From Branchiostoma floridae (lineage: Eukaryota; Chordata; Leptocardii; Amphioxiformes; Branchiostomatidae), in contig NC_049995.1 of assembly GCF_000003815.2 (NCBI RefSeq), positions 7,895,626 to 7,959,625 of the forward strand: a stretch of 64,000 nt of DNA, read 5' to 3'. Of this stretch, positions 10,972 through 20,300 are shown in pieces (position 1 is the first letter of the stretch; every line of letters begins with the position of its first letter). Below the pieces are notes generated by a model that saw only the letters and a list, made by a program, of their open reading frames with translations, was not told the DNA's origin and made no database searches. The translations under genes and the position numbers were made by a program.

Positions 10972-11623
10972 GATCTGCTTGGAGCTCCGGAGTATGCAGC
11001 CGTCTTCTCATGTGGTACAGCTGGTGGGATGGTGCAACACAACTCAACTCACACAGTATCACAGACTCGGACGTGGATCTGACATCAATAAAGTCATCCT
11101 AGATAGGAAGTCGAACGATGTTCGGACAAGATTTAACGTGGCTATAAGTTACATAGAGGCAATACATTTCCTCCACAATAGTCCAGTCGGCACAAGAGTC
11201 TTGCGTGACTCCAACCAACTCCCGCATCTTCTAAACCAGTTTCTTATCACAGAGGATCTTAGGCTTGTCTTAAACGATTTGGATGATACTCCAGAAGTGA
11301 ATCCGGAAGAAAACCTTTTTCTTAAGTGTAAGAGAATACGTGGGAGTAAGGCCAATTTTAATGCACCTGAACAGCGTTGGCAGTCTGAAAATGAGCCATT
11401 TAATCGATCAAGAATGTCTGCCTGTGATGAAAAATCTGACATTTGGAAAATACCACCTGTTGTTGACTACTTACTAGGCAATGTAAGTGGAAGTGATGTT
11501 GTCAGATCACACCTGTTCGAAGTGCACCAACGGTGTCAAAAAGTGGACCCAAAGGAACGACCAAGTGCCAAGGTAGTGTTGAAGGAGTACAATAGGATTA
11601 GAAATATGCTTTTCCCCCAATAA
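10972..11623 (+). CDS. POMK: protein O-mannose kinase (POMK), C-terminal part
   Basis: POMK (SGK196) phosphorylates the 6-position of O-mannose in the GalNAc-GlcNAc-Man core of alpha-dystroglycan, in the ER lumen. The exon follows an acceptor (TTATATTAG at 10963-10971) and runs to TAA at 11621-11623, about 217 codons. It covers the kinase from mid N-lobe on: VVQLVGWC, the HNSPVGTRV block, the catalytic-loop equivalent RDSNQLP, the metal-binding equivalent NDLDDTP (canonical DFG), an APEQ motif, SDIWKIPPVVDYLLG, and RPSAKVVL near the end. These follow human POMK in order and spacing. The membrane anchor and glycine-rich loop are missing, and no upstream exon was found: the 5' side is a SINE and a dead LINE. 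It may be the last exon of a gene whose 5' exons I failed to recognise, or a 5'-truncated copy. The frame is intact, which argues against old decay. Upstream in-frame codons to 10916 are probably intronic. Confidence 0.75.
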
Positions 11624-12070
11624 AAAGGGGGTAGTGAATATTTTCTGAAATAAGTGCGTAAACCGTTTTATTTGAGGCTGAAAGATCAAGGAGTAAAGGA
11701 GGTCATTTACATCAGGGGGCAACCACCTTCTCTCAACAGGGACGGGGGCGATATCAACTTTCAACAACCTTTGATCAATTGCTGACGTCATGCATACGAT
11801 AGGTCACATGTCCAGAGCAATTGGGGTGGAGAAGGGTGAACAGCTGAAGAAATTCCGATTAGTTCATTTTTAGTTGAAGAATTCAGCCTTCTCCATAATG
11901 TACCAACTCAGATTTACGTTCATGCTAATGTAAGGTCGATATGTTGCGTGCTGAAGCATTTGTGCATAGTGTAAGGCATTATTCGATGACCACATAAAAA
12001 ATTAGTATGTTGAAATCAGCCATGCATGAAGTTAGCCCTTGGCAACATCTAAAGACTTTGATGAGCTAAG

Positions 12071-12076
12071 AATAAA
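12071..12076 (+). promoter_or_regulatory. candidate polyadenylation signal for POMK
   Basis: AATAAA lies about 450 bases after the POMK stop and is the first canonical hexamer downstream. A TG/T-rich stretch follows about 50 bases later (12115-12165). Assigned from position only. Confidence 0.35.
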
Positions 12077-12729
12077 GCATACAACTGAATAGTGTAATCA
12101 CATCCGTGAATGAGTTATTTTTTGTCTATTTTCTTATGTGTCTGCTTTTTTACAGATTGTTATGATATTTGGTATGTGCTCAGATATTAACATCCTGGCA
12201 AAAATGACGATTTCGTCTCCTTAGCTGCTTTGCTTTTGAACCTGTTTTCATATCTTGTCCTCAACATATGCTTTGGCTAGCCCCTGAGGCGTCGCCAAAA
12301 AAAAACACGTCAAAAACAGCAGGAGCCGAACCTCTGCTTGGAGAGTATAGAATTGCGACAACCGTCTTGCGACTGGTTGAGGCATGCGATGTATCAAATC
12401 ATCTCCCTATGATCAAATCAGTACAACTACTGTCACGGCACATTCCATTACTATACCCTGTGTAATATGTAATCTTAGGCCACACCGACTTAATTTTATG
12501 TTTAACATCCTATGTAGACCCCAAAACTAATGCGCGTGGGCGAATAAAAAGAAAAATTCAGCAAAAAATGATATCGATATGCTGCTCAACCACAGGACTA
12601 AACATCCAATCCATTCTTTCCTAGGCTTGGCTTGTCATATGTTCACCTCCACTAAGACTGTAAGAGACAATCGTCGCCATGTCAATCATGTTTATATTTC
12701 CATTCTGGTTTAAAGAAAGAACAAGGGTA

Positions 12730-13100
12730 CTGTGGCCCTATCTGTATATCTGTATAATGTATCTATATAGCCGGTATAACCACCGTTCGGCATATCACAC
12801 CAGCTTCGCAGGCACGCGGCGCTGCAGCAGCTGGTTATATTACTGTAAATGCGGGGATTTAAATTCGCGGTAGCGGGAAAGGGGACTTTTCGCGGTGGAT
12901 TTAAGTTCGCGGTAACACCATAGACTGCCGTCTAATACATAGAAAAATGTTCACGGTGGTTTTAAGTTCGCGTTGAAGTGGTCACCGCGAAAACCGCGAA
13001 CATTAATCCACCGCGAACATTTCTGCATTTACAGTACACCGAACGACCCGACCTATGCCCTGACCATAAGCCCCTTACCCTGGAGAGCAGACCCTTTGGA
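12730..13100 (-). mobile_element. LINE 3' tail, interrupted
   Basis: 12730-12840 plus 13037-13060 match the LINE tail at 35968-36140 (AGCCGGTATAACC, then CACACCAGCTT, GCAGCAGCTGGTTATATTA and GAACGACC). Read on the minus strand it ends in degenerate ACAGATA units, like a retroposon tail. Confidence 0.6.
12843..13034. mobile_element. TA-flanked MITE with CTGTAAATGC ends, copy 2
   Basis: 192 bp from CTGTAAATGC to GCATTTACAG, bordered by TA at 12841-12842 and 13035-13036. The uninterrupted host repeat at 36116-36140 reads GGTTATATTACACTGAACG; here the same text is split after GGTTATATTA and resumes at TACACCGAACG. This shows directly that insertion duplicated TA. The interior matches copy 1 at 4858. 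Confidence 0.92.
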
Positions 13101-13456
13101 AATCATGAAATTCTATTTTACCAGGGATGCTATTGTGTAACATGGGGCCACAATTTGGTTTCGAGAACATGCGAAAACCAATGCGCGCGCGGATGCCATC
13201 CATAAAATTATGTCAGTGTGGCCTCAACCAAGATACAGGATTGTATACCACATGGTGAATTCATTTATACTGTAATGGATACAATCTAGTACAAATGACA
13301 TTTCTGATGGGAAAACCCGATGACTCGGCGCCTGGCTGACTGTCTCTGTACTGGATCTCTCTGATTAGTGTAAGGTTATGTGACATGCCCTTGTCATGTA
13401 GCTGTAATTATAACATGTTGATCGTGGCGCGTCCTAGTGGGTGATTTTAGGTCACG

Positions 13457-13633
13457 CAGAAAAAAAAAGAAAGAAAGACAGAAAGAGAGAAAGAAAGAGA
13501 GAAAGAGAGAGAGAAAGAGAGAAAGAGAGAGAGAAAGAAAGGGAGGGAGAGAGAGAAAGAAAGAGAGAAAGAGAGAGAGAAAGAAAGAGAGAGAGAAAGA
13601 ATTAGAAAGAAAGAAGGAGAGAAAGAAAGAATG
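13457..13633 (+). repeat. long purine (GA/GAAA) tract
   Basis: About 175 almost pure purines, mixing GAAA, GAGA and GGGA units; the few pyrimidines lie near 13479 and 13602. The Lys/Arg/Glu and Ser/Leu/Phe frames across it are repeat artefacts. Confidence 0.95.
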
Positions 13634-14899
13634 AGGTGAGGTGAGAAAAAAGCAGGGATAGCAGTCCGTATGATATTAAACTTGTGCATTGCATATTTGA
13701 TAGTTGGACTAATGTTATCAGGGCACCTTTTTTACTACGCCATATAAATGAGTTTTACTAAAACAAGACCATAGCAGCACGGCCGAGGACTACAAATCAG
13801 TACATTCTGATGCAGTACCAAGAAACACCGCCAGAAGGCTCAAAATCTACATTGACCTTTGTCTTCCCATTACCTAATTACATGCCAAAAATCATCATTA
13901 TCCCTCAAGAAATTAAGTTATGGTGACTGCAAATATTGACACACATACCCGAAACAATATTTCCACTTTTCACGGCGGAAATAAGCTATGGAATGCGTAA
14001 ATCCGTTACCATGTCCAAAACATAGATTAAATTGTAACCACGTACACAATAAAAGCCTTGCTGCGAGGGGCCAGATACCACCCCGTATAGTAGAGTTTGC
14101 ATATACTTCATCTAGCTACAAATGTATTCGGGTTGTCCTTTGACAATCATTGTATTTAGAGATATCAAATTGTCAGACTGTGTTTTCAAATGGGAATACA
14201 TTTTGTATTTTCAAAATACATTAGTTTTCACCCACCACCCATCGTCTTGATATCCCTGAATACACTGTTTTAGAAATCATGAATATAGGTATTACCCGCA
14301 GATAAAGGTAAACTAGAATTACACAGGCTATCATACTGACATCATTTACAAGGTTTAAAAACTTTCTGATTGTCAAATGCGCAAGCACATGATACCAATG
14401 CTTAAGCAAAGTCAGAGCCACTTACCACAAGTAGTGATATCGCTCGTAAGAGTGCCACACAAACACACAGTCCAGAGTTTATATAGTCTAGTCGCTAGGG
14501 GCGCCACTGTTGTAAGGTCAACGTGCTAAATAAACTTTCATGGGGACATAACACTGTCTACACAGTAACACGCATGCGCGGATAACTGACTCATTGTGTT
14601 AGACAAGCGATTCAACCTTTCTCAGAAATCGGACTTGATAAACACATCCTGTGAAATTACATGTGGGTTACATAAACATTAGTATGGTCAGCGAAATATT
14701 TCTTTGGTGAATAGAGGCTGTGTCCATACTTCAATGTACAGTCATGCATATACGTAGGTGTTTAAATGCCTCACTTGGTCAGTTTAAGTTCGTTGCTACC
14801 CTTCAATTCAGCGAAGGGTGGTCTTAAAATACGTCTAGTGCACTCAACAACAAGCGTTGTAATTTCAGACCATCTTTTGGCATGTACAGGTATAAAGTA
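13634..14899. other. gene-free; two repeat remnants
   Basis: 13790-13890 is a minus-strand copy of the core that accompanies the TG microsatellites (inverted TTTGGCATGTAATTAGG and GGGAAGACAAAGGTCAATG). 14281-14312 is a remnant of the 38945-39142 element (TTACCCGCAGATAAAGGT). A 66-codon minus-strand frame at 14221-14421 has no recognised domain. Confidence 0.45.
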
Positions 14900-15172
14900 A
14901 GGCCACGTTGAATCAAATATAAGGATGACATCCGCGTCTGCATCAATTTCCAACCGTTTGCAAAAAAAGTTTCCGACCATACAAAATGCGCAAGTGCTTG
15001 TCCTATATTGCGAAAAGGTCAAAGAAGAAGATCTGAAAGAACAAAATGAAGAATCTATATTGTTTGGTATACCATAATCTGTTTGTTTAGCCATTTTGGA
15101 AAACGTTTTTTTTTACCCACACGCTTGGGGTACACAGAGGATGTCATCCAAATAATCGAATTAACACGGCCT
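14900..15172. mobile_element. AGGCCACA-family TIR element, copy b
   Basis: 273 bp. The left end is AGGCCACGTTGAATCAAATA with GGATGACATCCGCG inside; the right end, inverted, is AGGCCGTGTTAATTCGATTA with GGATGACATCC. It shares its termini with 12477-13224, 33823-34302 and 36245-36792. Two minus-strand frames crossing it (14771-15345) have no recognised domain. Confidence 0.7.
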
Positions 15173-15665
15173 AAAGTGTGTTCATCAGATATATCTTTAT
15201 AACAGTATTTCGATTGGTAGCAAAACATCTGTACGCTAATATACTGTACCGCTGACGAAAAATATGCAAACTGGTAACCGTATGATAATAAAAAGACGAC
15301 TACTAGTAGTACTGGAAACTTTAAAAGTTCAAGCATAACAAACACTTCGCATGCAAGGCCTCTCTCTTAAGCATCTACACAGACCAACCTTAAGTAACCT
15401 TGCATCTTGTTGGCAGAGTTAGGCGTCGTAAGACTGTAACTAGATTTAGAGACTAAGATCGTCTCCCTTCTCAGAAACCATGTTTACTAATTTTAGTCTG
15501 TAAAAAACAGGGCACGATATTTGAAACTTCCTGCTCTAGAAATGTGTCTGTCGTGTGTGAATGCGAGCTGGAGGGATAGGGGCAAATCCGGATGTTTTGA
15601 AATGGATGTAGGCCAAGGGTAGTTTTACGATGAAATATGATAACCTGTATAAAACAATGCTGCAA

Positions 15666-15958
15666 TGCAAGCCAGTCAAGGGCGCCCTCTTGCCGATTTA
15701 TCTTGAACTACAAAGAGAAACGGCAATGGAAGACCTTTCACGTTGCTGAAGTGTGATGACATCCATTTTCAGGCAGTTTGGTTATGCGATTCTATAAATA
15801 ATGTCCCCCTATCAAACAAGCCTGCCTAGCCAAGGACGCCCTCTTGCAGATCTATCTTGAACTACAAGAAGGAATGGCATTGAAAGACCTTTAGGTGATC
15901 TCTTAGACTCTTAGGTACAGTGCGGTGACATCCATTTCCATGTAGTTTTATAAGATGA
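15666..15958 (+). repeat. two-copy direct repeat, about 152-bp period
   Basis: 15666-15795 and 15818-15958 share GCGCCCTCTTGC/GACGCCCTCTTGC, ATCTTGAACTACAA, GGCAATGGAAGACCTTT and GTGACATCCATTT in order. Confidence 0.75.
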
Positions 15959-16008
15959 TGATTTTCCATCATTCCTTTGTTTCATTTCCTAGTTTGGGGC
16001 TTATGCAC

Positions 16009-16285
16009 AGGGATGTCCCTGTAGCTCAACTGGTAGTAGCAGCTTCACAGTTGAGCTCCTAGTTCTAATTAGTTGGTGATTGGTAGACCTCAGTTCATTA
16101 TCTTTGGTAGGGCATCTCGGTTGGGGCTGCACCCATCTTTTGGAGGGGATGTAAATTAGGGTCCCAAATGTTCGAGGAGGTGCCTTGAGCATAGTAATGA
16201 GGAAGGGCTAGCAACCTATCCCTGTGAAGGCATACTCTGCTATTGAAACAGTAAGGGAACTTGCTGCCCTATGTGTTGCTAGGTA
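16009..16285 (+). mobile_element. tRNA-derived repeat (SINE-like)
   Basis: It starts with a tRNA-like head, TGTAGCTCAACTGGTAG (A box), and continues with GGTTGGGGCTGCACCCATC, GGGTCCCAAATGTTCGAGG and GGCTAGCAACC. No clean B box follows at tRNA distance, so this is a degraded retroposon and not a tRNA gene. Confidence 0.5.
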
Positions 16286-16431
16286 CTCCTAAATGGTTTG
16301 TACAAATGAATGATATGTGGCAAGGTTGTCTCTCCATCTTGTGCTTGGTCACCCTCTTGGTCTTTTCTATTGATGTGGCTTTCAATACCCACTATCAATA
16401 ACCATGCTTGTCCATGATAAATTTATCATAC

Positions 16432-16437
16432 TTTATT
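16432..16437 (-). promoter_or_regulatory. candidate polyadenylation signal for PDCL3
   Basis: AATAAA on the minus strand, about 945 bases after the PDCL3 stop. Another hexamer on the same strand lies at 16509-16514, so the 3' UTR may end at either. The intervening AT-rich sequence carries no obvious mobile element, fitting a long 3' UTR. Confidence 0.4.
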
Positions 16438-17381
16438 GCAAGTTTCACAGATTCAGAATTGCAGCTATAATTATTTTTGCATTTCAATTAAGAGCAACAT
16501 ACACAATGTTTATTTTAGAAAATTTACTAGCTTGGACTAGTTATACAAGAGATATCAAATGTAAGTTGGGTCAGTAAGAAACTGGAACCAATATGATCCC
16601 AAACAAAACTTGATATACTTTTTTTTCAGTTTCCTGCAAAAATACATGTTGGCCAAAATTTTACATGCAATTTGAAGCTCTCAAACACTACATAGCATAT
16701 ACTGTAGCATGTTCACAAATTTAGCTCAACTTCTACATCTATTCTAATGCTACATCCAGAGCTACAAATGTAATAGGTACGACAAATTATGTGTTCCTAA
16801 GAACACATTACAGGACACATGAAGAAAACTACAATTTGTTTTAATGGATTTGGGGGCAATAAAAAGAATTTTATCAGTACAAACATTCGGAAGACAGAGC
16901 TAGCACAATGCTAGCCTTGTGAAAGAGTAGGAGATCTTAGTGTAAACATGATCAAGTACTTCTCATACAAAAATGCAAAATACTTTTCCGGCACATCTTA
17001 AAAATAGCATGCAAATTGCATATTGTATGCAGGTATTTCAAGCCCTGCCAAACACTACAACTGATGGTACACAGCTAAGTGATTTTAATTCTATTCTTAT
17101 TTCTACAATAGGCTCCATACTATGGCCTATTCTCTTTCAAATGTTTTCCGTAGAAAAACACTGAGTTTAAAAACATGATCATGCAGGATTTGACTGACAA
17201 CTGGCAACTAACAAAGTTGCCAAATTTCAACAAAAATACTTTCAAAATTGAAAGTCTGATTCTCCTAAATTGACTTTTGTTACCTACAGAAATATCAATA
17301 TAAAACATTGCAAAGAAAAAACTGTACAGATGTGTTCAAGTCCATGTCGTAAGAAATGAAGGAACAGAGGTCAAAGGTCAG

Positions 17382-20300
17382 CTACCAGTCGTCATCATCA
17401 TCGCTTGAGTCATCATCCTGTGACGGCCGCCCTACGGCTACTGCCCGTTTAACTGATGACATCATCTTGTCCTCTATCTTGGGAGTGGGGTCCTCTTCTA
17501 GTGTGGTTTTTATGGCACCTGATTTGGACAGCTTCCACTCCAGTTCTGTAATAGGACAGGCAAAGCAATGTGTCAGTCAGGACAACTATAATTAGTTAGT
17601 ACTTCGCTCTGACATTTATTATACACTATACACTATATACAGTCGCTTTTCTGTTATTCTGTCTGGGAACCTTGACATCTCTAACATCTGGAATCGTCCA
17701 AACTTTGGACAAGGGTTTGGATTGGTCCCTACACATGAGCAAGGAATGGTTCAAGCACTTTGTCTGCTTGCGGGAGGGCCTGTTGCCATTGAGCAAGCAT
17801 CTAGAACCCATTCCTTAATTCGCTCATTAACTGACCAAAAGATTTAAATATACAGTTACCCAGATGGGTAGCAGAGGTGAACAAAGGAGCAAACCACTAC
17901 CCAGAGGGTACCCAGGCGAGGACACTTACCATCCTGTGTCAGATTCATCCCTCCAAATTCAAACGGACCAATGAGCTGGGCCTTCATCTCTCCCTGGTAG
18001 TACACAAACAGTGTGGGCAGGTTCTTGTCAGGGTAGTTGGGTATACAGACTGTGGAGATACTGCGTAGGAACTTGGTCTGAGGAAACTTCATGGAGAGGT
18101 TGTCTAGATGCCTGTTTACTAGAGCACAGAGGGGGATCCTGGAAAAGAAAGGGATGAAATGAGTAATGTAACTTTATCTCACAAACAACATGGGTAGTTT
18201 TTTGTCAGGGTAGTTGGGTATACAGAATGTGGAGATACTGCGTAGGAACTTGGTCTGGGGAAACTTCATGGAGAGGTTGTCTAGATGCCTGTTTACTAGA
18301 GCACAGAGGGGGATGCTGGAAAAGAAAGGTGTGGAGTGATCATTAATACAACATGTACAGCTGAATCCACATGTAGAAACTCTTCTAGATTCAGCTCTGC
18401 TTAATCACTCTGCCCTTTGCACTAGCAATAGTCCATTTCACTTCAATTCACAAAGGAGTCTGTTTCGTGGCGTTTCCTAGTTTGGTGGAGTGACCTATCT
18501 TCACCAAAACAATGCTAACCGCCTCTGATAAGTTGAAGACCAAGTGTAGAAACTTGGTAACAATGACTATTGTTTCTCCTGTACTTAGCTCTTCCTATCT
18601 TCTTGGACCAATAAGCCTCAAATGACGTGAACGCCTGCCGCCTTAATGCCGGTATAATCTGTTCATTTTCTAATTGGTCCAACATCAAGTCTACTGAATT
18701 TTTTCAGGTCTGTTTTTTCCAGACCTGCCCAACAAGAAAATTGGTTTTGTTCTGGTATACCGTACTGGTGCCCACCTCCATTCAGGACTATACTAAAAAC
18801 AGAAGAAAGGAAACACCATAGAGGCCTTCATCACTCACCCCTGCTTGTAGAGATGTAGTATGACCCAGACCCCGTCCCCTGCCTTGTTGACCTGATCTAC
18901 CCAGTCGTTGGCTGAGATCTCACGAACCTCCCCGAACTTGGACTTGGCAGCTGCAGCCATCATCTCAGCTATGCGCTGTCTCCTGAAGGGGAAAAAAGAC
19001 AAAAATCAGTCATGGCCAGGGACCACATAACCTAACACAACTGCTGGGTTTAAAGTTGATAAGCAAAGATTAGCTCATGTGCCACCCTGGTTTCCATGGC
19101 TCTCATATTTTCCACTATAACTAGATTGTTTTTATCTGTATTACATACCTAGTAAACATCCTTATGGCATATCACAGCAGGTTTGTACTGAAGCTGCATA
19201 TCTGTACAGATTTATTTGATCCACTCATACCGGGAAGGACCCCTACTCTTTTCGATAGGAGTGGTGGGTTCTTTAACATGCGCAAGGCGTCGCTCTCCTC
19301 GAACACGGGACCTCCATTTAACAGCCTATCTGCAGGACATCGCCAACTGAAGCTATTTACTCACTTTCACCTGAGAAAAGTAGGGAAATTTGTGCGCCTT
19401 TCCTAAGAGGACTATGTCAAAGCATAGCAGGGGACTTGAACTCAGGATGTCTGGGCATTAGCCACGGCTCTAGCCAGCTCGAAATTTTTTTCCATCAGCA
19501 AATTCCCATTGTCCCGAAAACACTATTCCAGGAGTTAGAGAGACTGAACTGAGACCTTGAAAAATGGGTTTTAATGAGATTATCGTATGCGAAATGGCAC
19601 CGACACACTTCGTCAACAATTAAAACAATAGCAAAACAAACAGTGTGTGGCTTTTACGGCCGTGGACGGCGTCCCCAAGCCGCATGTAGCTTCCACCAAG
19701 GAGCTTTTATCAGATTTTTGTCCGTCAAGGTTGACAGATTAGTTGTGATTTTATGAAATTCGTATCATAGTTATGATAGCGTCACCAAACTTGTCTCTGA
19801 TTTGGGGTGGGATACTTTACGCAACAGAAGGACAGCAAATAGATTAACAATTTTACAGAAAGCAAGACACCATGAAGTAGCCCTACCGGTCGAAACTCAT
19901 CTAAAGCCTGTACCGCGCCAATCGCGACACTCAAACCCAAATTCTTACAAGGCTCTACCTTTTCACAAAGACTGCTACAAACATTCCTTCTTCCCACAAA
20001 CCGTGAGAGATTGGAACTCTCTACCATACGAGGTCACGGAGATCACAGACGCTCCAAAGTTCAAGGAGGCAGTTCTCCGACGCCTCAGGGGACATTAAGG
20101 CGCAGCAATCCCCCTGGACGCTTTGCCCCAACTGAGGGGCGTTGTCCAGTACTCAATCAAGATCAAGTTGTAAAATTTTTCAGTCACACGCAGCAAATTT
20201 CCATCAATTGACGGAAAAACGGACGCTGGCTAGAGCCCTGGCATTAGCCCACACATCCTACCATTACACTATGCGATGCTACAAAGCGGAAAGTATGGGA

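Larger units (their letters stand above)
12477..13224. mobile_element. AGGCCACA-ended TIR element, copy a (nested)
   Basis: The left end AGGCCACACCGACTTAATTT and the right end, read inverted, AGGCCACACTGACATAATTT match over about 34 bases and both run into a CATCC block. The interior contains a LINE 3' tail (12730-13100) that is itself split by a CTGTAAATGC MITE (12843-13034), a three-level nest. No transposase frame. Confidence 0.75.
19187..20295 (-). mobile_element. SINE split by a hAT-like insertion
   Basis: The minus-strand head at 20295-20241 has an A-box-like TAGTGTAATGG. The body resumes at 19462 with the B-box-like GAGTTCAAGTCCCC, then GTAAATAGCTTCAGTTGG, AAAGAACCCACCACTC, AAAAGAGTAGGGGTCC and GAGTGGATCAAATAAATCTG. 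The two parts are continuous once 19463-20240 and one copy of GCATTAGC are removed. It lies in PDCL3 intron 3, in the same orientation as the gene. Confidence 0.75.

Noticed and set aside
13437..13689. Lys/Glu/Arg-rich and Ser/Phe/Leu-rich frames
   Set aside because: Artefacts of the purine tract.
15055..15345. 96-codon minus frame with a hydrophobic N-terminus, like a type II membrane protein start
   Set aside because: Its second half lies in an AGGCCACA TIR element and the rest has no family resemblance.
16009..16090. tRNA gene
   Set aside because: Only the A-box half is tRNA-like; no B box at proper distance and the body continues as a dispersed repeat.
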